NCBI RefSeq assembly: GCF_037997115.1
Contig: NZ_CP150484.1
Span: 6,657,423-6,701,909, forward strand
Direction: 5' to 3'
Origin: Amycolatopsis coloradensis
GTDB lineage: Bacteria > Actinomycetota > Actinomycetes > Mycobacteriales > Pseudonocardiaceae
Length of the DNA stretch: 44,487 nt
The notes below the pieces were generated by a model. The model saw only the letters and a program-made list of their open reading frames with translations. It was not told the DNA's origin and made no database searches. A program made the translations under genes and the position numbers. Positions 23,439 to 34,055 of this stretch are shown piece after piece; the first letter of the stretch is position 1; every line of letters begins with the position of its first letter.

Positions 23439-25469
23439 TCAGGGGAATTCGCCGCGGCGGGCGGCTTCCTTCGCCGACACGAGCGCGCCGACGTCGGGCT
23501 GATGCGAGGTGGTGGCCAGCGCGGCGAAGGCGTTCGCGATCACCTGGTGCTGGTCCTGCCCGCGCACGGCGAACGGGTTGGCGGTCAGCCAGCCCGCCGC
23601 GATGAGCCGGGCGACGTTGTTCCGGATCTCGGACCGGTCGTTCGGGCACCGCGCGTTGTCCAGATTGACGAGTTCTTCGTACAGCTCCGCGTGATCCCGC
23701 TCGGGCGGCAGATCGTCCGGCGCGTTCAGGACCAGCTCGAGTTTCGCGATCCACTCCGCGTGCGGGATCCGGTTGAACTCGCGTTCGAAGAAGGTGACCA
23801 CCTCGCCGATGTCGCCCAGCGCGAGGTTGCAGTAGGCCAGGCGCACCGGATCCTGCGCGGTGTCCGGATCGTCGCGCAGGGCCTTGAACTGGTCGGTGTA
23901 GGTCGGCCCGTCGCCGTCACCGCGCCGGGCCAGCGCGGACACCAGGTTCGCGGCGATCCAGGGATGCAGGGCCGCCTGGTCGTCCGTGGAACCCGGCGAG
24001 TTCCGCGCCCTCACCCACAACGAGGTGCGCAGTTCGGTCAGGATCCGCCCGACGTGCGGCTGGTCGATCCGGCTCTGCGCGGCGTCCGGGATCAGCCAGG
24101 GCGCGGTCGCGAACGGGGCCGCGGTCACGAAGTCGTCGACGTGGACGTCGTCGAGGTGCTCGGTCAAAGCGAGCTCGGTCAGCCTGCGGTAGCAGGGATC
24201 CTGTTCGTCACGAGGATCGGTGGTGAGCAGATCGCGGTCGCCTTCGCGCGCGTCGCTCGCCCGCAACCGCCCCGCGAGCTGTTCGACCGCCGACGGCAGT
24301 CCGCCGGTCGCCCGGTGCGCGAGCGTGACCTTGGGCGTGCGCGCGCCGGAATCGAGGATACGCGCGATCCGCCCGATCGACTGGGGCGAGATCCGGACCG
24401 GGTAGTAGGGCGAGTCGAGCGCCCCGTTGGCCGGGTTCGCCCAGTCGTCGTACGAGGCCTCCTCGCAGTCCGCGATCGTCCGGACGGCGGGCGGGGCGCC
24501 GGACGCGGGTTTCCACGGCGCCAACCAGGCGGTTCCCCAGTCGTCGTGCCACCGCCCGCTGGTGGCGATCACCAGCAGCGCGTCGTGGGCTTCGCGGTCG
24601 TTCGGATGCTGGACGGCGTAGCGCTCTCGCGCGGCGATGAGGTCGGCGAGGAACTCGGTGCCGCCGGCGTGGTCGACGTCGTCCAGCACCACCACCCAGT
24701 TGTGCCAGTGCCTGCGCTGCGGCGAGATGTCGCAGGTGCAGGGGCTCTTCTCCTCCGGCTTGGCCATCCGCGGATGGTTCTCCCGGACGTCGCCGAGGAA
24801 CGCCGCCATCAGCCACTCGTTGACCGCCTTGGCGTCGCGGGCGCTGCCGTGCGCGAGCCGGTTGAGTTCGAGCAGCGCGTCGAACGGCGATCTCCCCTCG
24901 GCGTTGGGGAAGTCCGCGAGCGACCGCAGCGCTTTGCCGAGCCGCGGCCGGATGTTCCGGACCAGATGCGGGAACGTCTGGCGGAACAAGTCCGCATACG
25001 GGGGCTCGACGAGGCCGGTCGCCTTCGCCGTCTCGGTCAGCGTGTCGAGCGCTCTGTCCAGCGCCGGTGTCCAGATGATTCCGTGAAAACTGTTGAGCAG
25101 CGATTTCAGTTGCACGAGGTCTTCGTCGCGATTTCGGCCGGAAAGCTCCGCCTGAACTGCGATCAACGCGATCGTGAACCGAACGAACTGCGGTTTCGGC
25201 CGATTTCGCCATTTACTCGACAATCCATAGGCCAGTTTCGTGAGCACGTCGATGGTGCCCGCCCTGCCGCCCTGCCCGAAATCGAATCCGGCGTGCACGA
25301 CACCCCAGCCCAGGTCACGGCGGATCGCTTCCAGTGCTGTGGTCTTCCCCGAACCGACCGGCCCGAGGAGCAGCGTCACCGGCTGCGGGCGGGACGGATT
25401 CCCCGTCTCGCGGTTGAGCAGCATTCTCCGGGCGAGCTGCACCGCGGGAGAATGTCGGTCCACACTCAT
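23439..25469 (-). CDS. P-loop NTPase (STAND/AAA-like), partner of the tethered binding protein
   Basis: 676 aa, with AGGAAA just before the ATG at 25469. Walker A is GPVGSGKT near residue 40, and a Walker B-like WVVVLDDVDHAGG follows an insertion containing CTCDISPQ. The middle contains the conserved-looking SPYYPVRISPQSIGRIARIL and HRATGGLPSAVEQLAGRL, which would fit a sensor/winged-helix part of a STAND or AAA ATPase. The C-terminal third is helical and may be TPR-like (RLAYCNLALGDIGEVVTFF). There is no signal or membrane segment. A switch-type NTPase coupled to the next gene is an inference; the family has no function known to me. Confidence 0.75.
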   Translation of the reverse strand: MSVDRHSPAVQLARRMLLNRETGNPSRPQPVTLLLGPVGSGKTTALEAIRRDLGWGVVHAGFDFGQGGRAGTIDVLTKLAYGLSSKWRNRPKPQFVRFTIALIAVQAELSGRNRDEDLVQLKSLLNSFHGIIWTPALDRALDTLTETAKATGLVEPPYADLFRQTFPHLVRNIRPRLGKALRSLADFPNAEGRSPFDALLELNRLAHGSARDAKAVNEWLMAAFLGDVRENHPRMAKPEEKSPCTCDISPQRRHWHNWVVVLDDVDHAGGTEFLADLIAARERYAVQHPNDREAHDALLVIATSGRWHDDWGTAWLAPWKPASGAPPAVRTIADCEEASYDDWANPANGALDSPYYPVRISPQSIGRIARILDSGARTPKVTLAHRATGGLPSAVEQLAGRLRASDAREGDRDLLTTDPRDEQDPCYRRLTELALTEHLDDVHVDDFVTAAPFATAPWLIPDAAQSRIDQPHVGRILTELRTSLWVRARNSPGSTDDQAALHPWIAANLVSALARRGDGDGPTYTDQFKALRDDPDTAQDPVRLAYCNLALGDIGEVVTFFEREFNRIPHAEWIAKLELVLNAPDDLPPERDHAELYEELVNLDNARCPNDRSEIRNNVARLIAAGWLTANPFAVRGQDQHQVIANAFAALATTSHQPDVGALVSAKEAARRGEFP

Positions 25470-25645
25470 TTTTCCTGTTCAGCCCCTAGTCATGCTCCGG
25501 GAGGAATGGAGAGTGCGAACCATCGTAGGTACCCGGCCGGAGCCGGGACACCGGAAAAGGGGCACCGGACACGAACGGACGAAATCAGGGATGAATCGTA
25601 ATTCTTGTTCGACAGCGCGCGACGCCGTCGATCACCCGATCGGCG

Positions 25646-26161
25646 CTATCTACCCCATTGCGGCCAGCGGCCGCCGCCGGGGTATCCGCCGTGATTCCAG
25701 TCGTAATACCACTCGCGGTGACCGGCACGCGGATCCGGCCGTTCCTCGGGCCGCGGCGTGGGCGTCGGGGACGGCGTCTCCGAGCCGTGCATCGACGCGG
25801 TCATCGGCGGCGGAGGGGCGACACTGCCACCCGACGGCCCCGACGGGACAGGTGAGGACACCGCGTCGTCCGGGACCTCGACGGCCTGCGGGGCGATGGT
25901 CAGCGACGGCGGCGAGAGCGGCATCCCGGGGACGACCTCGGCCTGGTCGCTCGGGGTGAGCAGCGCGGCCAGCAGCCCGCCGACGACGAGACCGCCCGCC
26001 GAAAGCGCCGAGATCCGCCGGATCCTCCCGCTCCCGGGAGCGGCGTCCGGAGCCCGGTGCTTCGGCCCGCGCGGCTCCCGGCGACGAGGTGCAGCGCCGG
26101 CTTTCCGCATCAACTCGCTGAGGGCGTCCCCGCCGGAATCGTGGCGAGCCGTGCGTGCCAT
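25646..26161 (-). CDS. Single-pass membrane protein with a Pro-rich extracellular tail, function unknown
   Basis: The ATG at 26161 lies close after AGGGAGGT, giving 171 aa. A charged cytoplasmic N-terminus of ~45 residues (MARTARHDSGGDALSELMRK) precedes one transmembrane helix (ISALSAGGLVVGGLLAALL) and an extracellular tail. The tail is rich in Pro, Ser and Thr (SPTPTPRPEERPDPR) and ends in an aromatic, Gly-rich segment (REWYYDWNHGGYPGGG). It lies 176 bp upstream of the NTPase gene on the same strand and may belong to the same unit, but the gap leaves room for a separate promoter. Confidence 0.7.
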   Translation of the reverse strand: MARTARHDSGGDALSELMRKAGAAPRRREPRGPKHRAPDAAPGSGRIRRISALSAGGLVVGGLLAALLTPSDQAEVVPGMPLSPPSLTIAPQAVEVPDDAVSSPVPSGPSGGSVAPPPPMTASMHGSETPSPTPTPRPEERPDPRAGHREWYYDWNHGGYPGGGRWPQWGR

Positions 26162-26284
26162 CGGCACCTCCCTACCCGGTCCGCCGCTCGACGGCGACGG
26201 CCTCATCCCGGGGTGGATCCTAGGAACGCGGGAGGTGGTTGTAAACGGTCGTCGTCCACTGCGGACAGACGATGCGGTGAAAGG

Positions 26285-26554
26285 TCAGGCTGCCGCGGTG
26301 ACCGCGATGGCGGCTTCGCCCGCCTCGGTCAGCTCGGCGGGCACCCGGCCGGTGACCGCGGCGGGGCCGGTGGACTCGCCGGGGCGGATGTACCCGCCGC
26401 GGGCGAGCGCGTGCGCGGTCATCTGATCGCAACAGGCGAACCCGTCGATGAAGAGATCCGGCTCGCAGCTGCACGACATCTGGGCACGGCGCGCCGCGAC
26501 CGCTCGCAGCATCGCCATCGCGCGATGGGACAGTTCGACCTCTGAACCGGACAC
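26285..26554 (-). CDS. Small protein with a Cys cluster, function unknown
   Basis: The GTG at 26554 has GAGAGG 8 nt upstream, giving 89 aa; an in-frame start at 26596 is possible. Cys28, Cys30, Cys41 and Cys42 occur as MSCSC and GFACCDQ, which could bind a metal. The final part (VPAELTEAGEAAI) resembles the end of small winged-helix proteins. I do not recognise the family. It has no signal or membrane segment. It lies 123 bp upstream of the Pro-rich membrane protein on the same strand. Confidence 0.6.
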   Translation of the reverse strand: MSGSEVELSHRAMAMLRAVAARRAQMSCSCEPDLFIDGFACCDQMTAHALARGGYIRPGESTGPAAVTGRVPAELTEAGEAAIAVTAAA

Positions 26555-26641
26555 CGGACTGGACCTCTCTCGATCAGCCACCTGAATCAGCAGCACTCAC
26601 ACCGTGTTATCGGCCGCTGCTCCATCAGTGTTAACAAGATC

Positions 26642-27274
26642 TCAGACGTTGTCGGTGACTTCTCGGTTCCGTGAGATCTTCGCCGACGCCAGTGGTGGCT
26701 CCAGTACCCGTGCCCACTGGGCGACGATCTGCTTGCGCCGCTTCGTGTCGTCGGTCAGCAGGTTCGCCAGCCCCAGGCCGCGGGCAAGATCGAGAGTGGC
26801 CTGGACCAGCTCGCGAACGCCCTGGTGGGACTCGTCGACGCCGAGCAGCTCGACGGTCACCCGGTGCGCTTCCCGCCCGACCCGCGCCTCCAGCGGCACC
26901 AGGGTCGCGCGCAGGGACTCGTCGGTCGACGCCGCGACCCAGAGGTGGAGCGCGGCGCGGAACAGCGGCCCGCTGTAGAGGTTGAGCACCATGTCGACGG
27001 CCCGCTCGATCCGCGACCGCCCCGACGGCAGTTCCGCGGCGCGGGCGCGCAGTTCCACGATCTGGATCTCGCCGACATGCTCGACCGCGGCCGCGACCAG
27101 GTCCTCCCTGGTCGGGAAGTGGTGCTGGGCGGCGCCGCGCGAGACACCGGCGCGTTCGGCGATCAGCGCGACGGTGGTCCCGTGCCAGCCCAGCTCCCCG
27201 ATCGTCTCGACGGCGGCCTCGACCAGCCGCCGCCGGGTCGTCCGGCTGCGCTCTTGCTGTGGTTCGCGGATCAT
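26642..27274 (-). CDS. TetR-family transcriptional regulator
   Basis: The ATG at 27274 overlaps the preceding SDR stop as ATGA, giving 210 aa. The helix-turn-helix is clear: WHGTTVALIAERAGVSRGAA followed by QHHFPTREDLVAA. The C-terminal part resembles TetR_C domains with LYSGPLFRAALHLWVAAS. It is co-translated with the HSDL2-like SDR and lies downstream of the branched-chain acyl-CoA operon, which makes it a candidate repressor of that operon through the dyad at 36581-36598. That link is an inference. Confidence 0.88.
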   Translation of the reverse strand: MIREPQQERSRTTRRRLVEAAVETIGELGWHGTTVALIAERAGVSRGAAQHHFPTREDLVAAAVEHVGEIQIVELRARAAELPSGRSRIERAVDMVLNLYSGPLFRAALHLWVAASTDESLRATLVPLEARVGREAHRVTVELLGVDESHQGVRELVQATLDLARGLGLANLLTDDTKRRKQIVAQWARVLEPPLASAKISRNREVTDNV

Positions 27275-28122
27275 GGCCCTGATTCTGGGGTACGGCTTTC
27301 GACCCAGAAATCGAGCTGCAGGTCTTCCTCGCGTCCGCCGACGCGGTACTTCGAGAAGTCCGTGACCCCTGCGGCGGCCAGCACCTCGTCGTCGAGGTAG
27401 AAGTTCCCCGTCGCCTCGGTGCTCGGCTTGGTCAGGATCGCGTGCGCCGCGTCCGCCATGATCTCCGGCGTCCGCGACTTCGCCGCCAGTTCCGCGCCGA
27501 CGACGTTGCGGATCGCCGCGGTGTCGATCGTCGTCCGCGGCCACAGCGAGTTCGCCGCGATCCCGTACCGCCGCAGTTCCGCGGCGAGCCCGACCGTCAC
27601 CAGGCTCATCGAGTACTTCGCGATGCTGTACGCGAGGTGCCCGGCGCGGAACCACTTCTCGTCGAGGCTGATCGGTGGGGACAGCGTCAGGATGTGCGCG
27701 TTCTCCGCCTGCTTCAGGTGCGGGATGGCGAGTTTCGACAGCAGGAAAGACCCGCGCGCATTGATGTCCTGCATCAGGTCGTAGCGCTTCATGCTGACCG
27801 ACTCGGTCGGGGTCAGGTCGATCGCGCTGGCGTTGTTCAGCACGATGTCGATCCCGCCGAACTGCTCAGCCGTCCGCGCGATCGCGGCCTCGACCGACGT
27901 GTCGTCGCGGACGTCGCCGACGATCGGCAGTGCCTGCCCGCCGGCGTCCTCGATCGCCTTGGCGGCGGTGTAGAGCGTGCCCGGCAGCTTCGGATGCGGC
28001 TCGGCGGTCTTCGCGAGCAGGGCGATGTTCGCTCCGTCGCGGGCGGCGCGCACCGCGATGGCCTCGCCGATCCCGCGGCTGCCGCCGGAGATGATGATCG
28101 TCTTGCCGTGGAGAGTGGGCAT
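27271..28122 (-). CDS. HSDL2-like short-chain dehydrogenase
   Basis: 283 aa, starting at the ATG 28122 after GGAAGGCGAG. It has the cofactor motif SGGSRGIGEA, LLAKTAEPHPKLPGTLYTAA (a signature of HSDL2-type SDRs), NNASAI in the NNAG position and a YSIAK Tyr-Lys pair. The C-terminal EEDLQLDFWVES also matches the HSDL2 pattern by recall. Animal HSDL2 is a peroxisomal/mitochondrial SDR linked to fatty-acid metabolism, so a 3-hydroxyacyl or branched-chain intermediate is a reasonable substrate. A family A hairpin separates it from the ACAD gene upstream on this strand. Confidence 0.87.
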   Translation of the reverse strand: MPTLHGKTIIISGGSRGIGEAIAVRAARDGANIALLAKTAEPHPKLPGTLYTAAKAIEDAGGQALPIVGDVRDDTSVEAAIARTAEQFGGIDIVLNNASAIDLTPTESVSMKRYDLMQDINARGSFLLSKLAIPHLKQAENAHILTLSPPISLDEKWFRAGHLAYSIAKYSMSLVTVGLAAELRRYGIAANSLWPRTTIDTAAIRNVVGAELAAKSRTPEIMADAAHAILTKPSTEATGNFYLDDEVLAAAGVTDFSKYRVGGREEDLQLDFWVESRTPESGP

Positions 28123-28144
28123 GGAGCTCGCCTTCCGTAGTGGG

Positions 28145-28190
28145 CTCGTGAGTGGTTAGGACGGTTAGAACCGTCCTAACCACTCACGAG
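28145..28190. repeat. Family A inverted repeat, perfect 22-bp arms
   Basis: The arms 28145-28166 and 28169-28190 are exact reverse complements around a 2-nt centre (AG) and start CTCGTGAGTGGTTAGGACGG. It abuts the stop codon of the acyl-CoA dehydrogenase gene (28191) and lies 22 bp before the SDR start. It is the most complete copy of the family and could end the six-gene operon. Confidence 0.95.
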
Positions 28191-29357
28191 TCAGTAGGAC
28201 CGGGGCAGGCCCAGGCTGTGCTGGCCGACGAAGTTGAGCACCATCTCGCGGCTCACCGGCGCGATCCGGCCCAGCCGGACGGCCGTGACCAGCGTGCCCA
28301 GCCCGTATTCGCTGGCGAGACCGTTGCCGCCGTGGGTCTGCACGGCCTGGTCGACCGCGCGGATGGCGACCTCGGCGGCGGCGTACTTCGCCATGTTCGC
28401 CGACTCGCCCGCGCCGAAGTCGTCACCGGAGTCGTAGAGCGACGCGGCCTTCTGCGTCATGAGCTTCGCCAGTTCCAGCTCGATCTTGATCTCGGCCAGC
28501 GGATGCGCGAGCCCCTGGTGGGTGCCGATCGGCGCGCCCCACACCTTGCGCTCGTTGGCGTAGGCGACGGCCTTGCCCAGCGCGTACCTCGCGATGCCGA
28601 GCGAGAACGACGCGCCCATGATGCGTTCGGGGTTGAGCCCGGCGAAGAGCTGCGCGATCGCCGCGTCCTCCTCGCCGACCAGCGCGTCGGCCGGCAGGTG
28701 GACGTCGTCGAGGAACAGGCCGAACTGCTTCTCCGGCGAGACGATGTCCATCTCGATCTGTTTGTACTCGAAACCGGGTGTGTCGGTCGGGACGGTGAAC
28801 AGCGCGGGCTTGAGCTTGCCGGTCTTCGCGTCTTCGGTGCGGCCGACGACCAGGACGGCGTCCGCCTCGTCGACACCGGAGATGTAGACCTTCCGTCCAC
28901 TGAGGACCCAGCCGTCGCCGTCGCGTTTCGCGGTGGTGGTGATCTTGTGCGAGTTCGACCCGGCGTCCGGTTCGGTGATCGCGAAGACCATCCGCCCGCT
29001 GCCGTCGGCGATGCCGGGCAGCCAGCGCTTCTTCTGTTCCTCGGTGCCGAACCGCGAGATCACCGTGCCGCAGATCGCCGGCGAGACGACCATGAGCAGC
29101 AGCGGGCAGCCCGCCGCGGCGAGTTCTTCGAGCACCGCGGCGAGATCCGCGATCCCCGCTCCCCCGCCGCCGTACTCCTCGGGCAGGTTCACGCCGAGGT
29201 AGCCGAGCCGTCCGGCCTCGGCCCACAGCTCGTCGGTCTTGAGCCCGGCACGGGCCTGTTTCGCGTAGTACTCGTGCCCGTACTTCTTGCCGAGTTCGGC
29301 GACCGCGGCCCGCAGCGCGACGCGCTCCTCGGGCTCGGTGAAGTTCATCGCGTTCAT
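28191..29357 (-). CDS. Acyl-CoA dehydrogenase
   Basis: The ATG at 29357 follows AGGAG and overlaps the upstream stop as ATGA, giving 388 aa. It has the FAD-site phrase FAITEPDAGSNSHKI and a C-terminal THGGNGLASEYGLG. At the usual MCAD catalytic position (YEGT) it reads PVSR, while a Glu occurs in LNPERIMGASFSLG, the helix position used by isovaleryl-CoA and long-chain dehydrogenases. It should make a 2,3-enoyl-CoA. It is the last gene of the coupled operon, so branched acyl-CoA is a likely substrate. Confidence 0.9.
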   Translation of the reverse strand: MNAMNFTEPEERVALRAAVAELGKKYGHEYYAKQARAGLKTDELWAEAGRLGYLGVNLPEEYGGGGAGIADLAAVLEELAAAGCPLLLMVVSPAICGTVISRFGTEEQKKRWLPGIADGSGRMVFAITEPDAGSNSHKITTTAKRDGDGWVLSGRKVYISGVDEADAVLVVGRTEDAKTGKLKPALFTVPTDTPGFEYKQIEMDIVSPEKQFGLFLDDVHLPADALVGEEDAAIAQLFAGLNPERIMGASFSLGIARYALGKAVAYANERKVWGAPIGTHQGLAHPLAEIKIELELAKLMTQKAASLYDSGDDFGAGESANMAKYAAAEVAIRAVDQAVQTHGGNGLASEYGLGTLVTAVRLGRIAPVSREMVLNFVGQHSLGLPRSY

Positions 29358-31306
29358 TCGTCGTCTCCTACCACCGCGAGGATCGTGCCCACTTCGACCT
29401 GTTGTCCGACCACCACCGGGAGTTCCGTCACGACGCCGTCGGCCGGCGCCGCGATCCGGTGTTCCATCTTCATCGCTTCGAGCCACAGCAACGGATCGCC
29501 GGTCTTGACGGTGTCGCCCGCCTCGACCGCGAGCCGGACCACCGTGCCCGGCATCGGCGCCACCAGCGATCCGGCGGCGAGCGCCGCGTCGGGATCCGTG
29601 TACCTCGGCACCACACCCAGTTCGACGGCGCCTTCCGGCGAATCGACGTACACCGTGTCGCCGTACCGGGCGACGGCGAACTTCCGCCGCACCCCGGAGA
29701 CCTCCAGGACCACGTCGCCGCTCTCGGCGGAAACCAGTTCGACACCTTCGAAACCGTCGGCGCGCAGACCGTCCCGGCCGAGGCTGTAGCCGACTTCGAT
29801 CTCGACGTCGCCGTGACGGAAACGTTTGCGCTGTCCCTGGGACCGGACGTTGCGCCAGCCGCTCGGCAGCCGACTCTGGACCCGGGCCTCCGAGCGGTTC
29901 GTGGCAGCACCGGCCAAAGCCGCGGCCAGCGCGGAAATCCGTACGGTGTCCACAGTGGCCAGTGGACGGGCCAGGGCTTCGAGTCCGTGCCGGTCGAAGA
30001 ACGCCGTGTCGGTCTCGCCGGCGAGGAAGGCCTCGTGGCGCAGGACGTTCACCAGCAGATCGCGGTTGGTCACCACGCCGTGGATCTGGGCCCCGGCCAA
30101 GGCGCCGGCCAGTGCCCGCGCCGCGCTCCGGCGATCCGGGGCGTAGGCGATGACCTTGGCGAGCATCGGGTCGTAGTGCACGCCGACGGTCTGGCCGCTG
30201 ACGAAACCGGAGTCCAGCCGGACACCCGGACCGACTTCGAACTCCCGCTGCGCGGCGGGCAGCTCGAAGCGGTGCAAGGTGCCGCTCTGTGGCTGCCAGC
30301 CCGCGGCCGGGTCCTCGGCGTAGAGCCGGACCTCGATCGCGTGGCCCCTGGTCTCCGGCTCCTCGATCGGGAGATGCTCGCCCTCGGCGATCCGCAGTTG
30401 CAGTGAGACGAGGTCGAGTCCGGTCGTGGCCTCGGTGACCGGATGCTCCACCTGGAGCCGGGTGTTCATCTCCAGGAAGTAGAAGCGCCCGTCCGGTCCG
30501 GCGAGGAACTCGACCGTCCCGGCGCCGACGTAATCGATCGCCTGCGCGGCTTTGCGCGCGGCGTCGAACAACGCCTCCCGCATGGCTTCGTCGACGAACG
30601 GCGACGGCGCCTCTTCGACGACCTTCTGGTGACGGCGCTGGATCGAGCACTCCCGCTCCCCCACCGCCCACACCGTGCCGTGGGTGTCGGCGAGCACCTG
30701 GACCTCGATGTGACGGCCGGTTTCCAGGTACCGCTCGCAGAACACGGTCGGGTCGCCGAACGCCGACGCGGCCTCCGCGCTCGCGCCTTCGACGGCCTCG
30801 GCGAGTTCGCCGAGCGTGCGCACGACACGCATACCGCGTCCGCCACCCCCGGCAGAAGCCTTGACCAGCAACGGAAGGTCGGCTTCGGTGACCTCGGCCG
30901 GGTCCAATTCGGACAGGATCGGGACCCCGGCCTCGGCCATCATCCGCTTGGACTCGACCTTGGAGCCCATGCTCTCGATGGCCTCCGGCGGCGGGCCGAC
31001 CCAGGTGAGCCCGGCGTCGATCACGGCGCGGGCGAAGGCGGCGTTCTCGGACAGGAACCCGTAGCCGGGGTGGATCGCGTCGGCACCGGTCTCCACGGCT
31101 GCCTTGATCAGCAGCTCGGCCCGCAGGTACGTGTCGGCGGGCGCGTTGCCCGGAAGACGGACGGCGATATCCGCCTCGGCCGTGTGCGGCGCGTCGGCGT
31201 CCGCGTCAGAGAACACCGCGACCGTGCCGATCCCGGCGTCGCGGCAGGTGCGGAACACGCGGCGGGCGATCTCACCGCGGTTGGCGACCAGAAGTTTCTC
31301 GATCAT
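29354..31306 (-). CDS. Acyl-CoA carboxylase alpha subunit (biotin carboxylase plus biotin carrier)
   Basis: The ATG at 31306 follows AGGATG at good spacing, giving 650 aa; a GTG at 31315 overlapping the upstream stop is possible. The biotin carboxylase part has KASAGGGGRGMRVV (ATP-grasp), GERECSIQRRHQKVVEEAPS and EMNTRLQVEHPVTE. The C-terminal carrier has the biotinylation motif LEAMKMEH. It carboxylates biotin with ATP and bicarbonate for the beta subunit encoded just upstream. The pair resembles AccA1/AccD1 (methylcrotonyl-CoA) or AtuF/AtuC (geranyl-CoA) types. Confidence 0.93.
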   Translation of the reverse strand: MIEKLLVANRGEIARRVFRTCRDAGIGTVAVFSDADADAPHTAEADIAVRLPGNAPADTYLRAELLIKAAVETGADAIHPGYGFLSENAAFARAVIDAGLTWVGPPPEAIESMGSKVESKRMMAEAGVPILSELDPAEVTEADLPLLVKASAGGGGRGMRVVRTLGELAEAVEGASAEAASAFGDPTVFCERYLETGRHIEVQVLADTHGTVWAVGERECSIQRRHQKVVEEAPSPFVDEAMREALFDAARKAAQAIDYVGAGTVEFLAGPDGRFYFLEMNTRLQVEHPVTEATTGLDLVSLQLRIAEGEHLPIEEPETRGHAIEVRLYAEDPAAGWQPQSGTLHRFELPAAQREFEVGPGVRLDSGFVSGQTVGVHYDPMLAKVIAYAPDRRSAARALAGALAGAQIHGVVTNRDLLVNVLRHEAFLAGETDTAFFDRHGLEALARPLATVDTVRISALAAALAGAATNRSEARVQSRLPSGWRNVRSQGQRKRFRHGDVEIEVGYSLGRDGLRADGFEGVELVSAESGDVVLEVSGVRRKFAVARYGDTVYVDSPEGAVELGVVPRYTDPDAALAAGSLVAPMPGTVVRLAVEAGDTVKTGDPLLWLEAMKMEHRIAAPADGVVTELPVVVGQQVEVGTILAVVGDDE

Positions 31307-31311
31307 GCCGC

Positions 31312-32906
<1,595 letters not shown>

Positions 32907-32910
<4 letters not shown>

Positions 32911-34055
32911 GCGGTGTATCCCAATCGCTTCGCGGCCAAGCCGGTGAGGATCTCGTTGGTCCCGCCGCCGATACCGAGGATGCGCACGTCACGGTAGTGA
33001 CGCTCCACTTCGGACTCCCGCATGTAGCCGAGTCCGCCGTGCAGCTGCACGGCCTCGTTGACCACCCATTCGGCGGTCTCGACGGCGGTGTTCTTCGCGA
33101 AACAGGCTTCGGCGATGACCTCTTCGCCCGCGACGTGCCGCTGGGCGACCTGCCGGGTGTAGGTACGGGCGACGTCGATCTTGCGGGCCATCTCGGTCAG
33201 CTTGTGCTGCACCAGCTGGCGGGAGATCAGTGGACGGCCGAAGGTCTCGCGCAGGCGGCACCAGTCCAGCGTCAGGTCCAGAGCCCGCTGCGCGTGCGCG
33301 TAACCCTGCACCGCCAGCGAGACCCGCTCGGTGACGAACTGGGTGGCGACCTGCGCGAACCCGCTGTTCTCGGCGCCGATCAGGTTCTCCGCGGGCACCC
33401 GGACATCCACATAGGACAGCTCGGCGGTGTCCGAGCAGAGCCAGCCCATCTTCTCCAGCTTGCGGGAGACGGTGAAGCCCGGCGTGCCGCGTTCGACCAC
33501 GATGAGCGAGATCCCGTGGGCGCCGGCTTCGCCGGTGCGGACCACGGTGGTCACGAAGTCGGCGCGGCAGCCCGAGGTGATGAAGGTCTTGGCCCCGTTG
33601 ATGACGTACTCGTCGCCCTCGCGCACCGCAGTGGTGCGAATCCCGGCGACGTCGGAGCCGCCGTCGGGCTCGGTGACCGCGAGCGAGCCGATCTTGTGGC
33701 CTTCCAGGGTCGGCCGGACCCAGCGTTCGATCTGCACCGGATCCCCGGCCGCCGCGATATGCGGGACGGCGATGCCGCAAGTGAACAGCGAAGCGAACAG
33801 CCCACCGGAACCGCCCGCGTAGTGCAGTTCCTCGGCGATGACGACGGCGTCGAGATAGTCACCACCCCCGCCGCCGACCTCCTCGGGGAAGCCGACACCG
33901 AGCAGCCCGAGTTCCCCGGCCTTGCGGTGCAGGTCGCGGGGCAGTTCGCCCTCGCGTTCCCACTCTTCGAGGTGGGGCAGGATCTCGGTTTCGGCGAACC
34001 GCCGCACGGTCTTGCGCAGTTCGGCGCGTTCCGGCGTGGAGAAGGGGTCGGTCAC
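32907..34055 (-). CDS. Acyl-CoA dehydrogenase (isovaleryl/citronellyl type)
   Basis: The GTG at 34055 overlaps the upstream stop as GTGA, giving 382 aa. It has SLAVTEPDGGSDVAGI (FAD site) and LHGGLGYMRESEVERHYRDV. The MCAD catalytic Glu position reads GIGGGTNEI, as in isovaleryl-CoA dehydrogenase, and a Glu is present in TERVSLAVQGYAHA, the helix-G position used by that enzyme. It likely oxidises a branched acyl-CoA ahead of the carboxylase. It is coupled to the AtuA-like gene upstream and the carboxyltransferase gene downstream. Confidence 0.9.

Noticed and set aside
23388..25601. A 737-codon open frame on + opposite the NTPase gene
   Set aside because: Arg/Val-rich shadow; the minus strand shows intact Walker motifs and a ribosome binding site.
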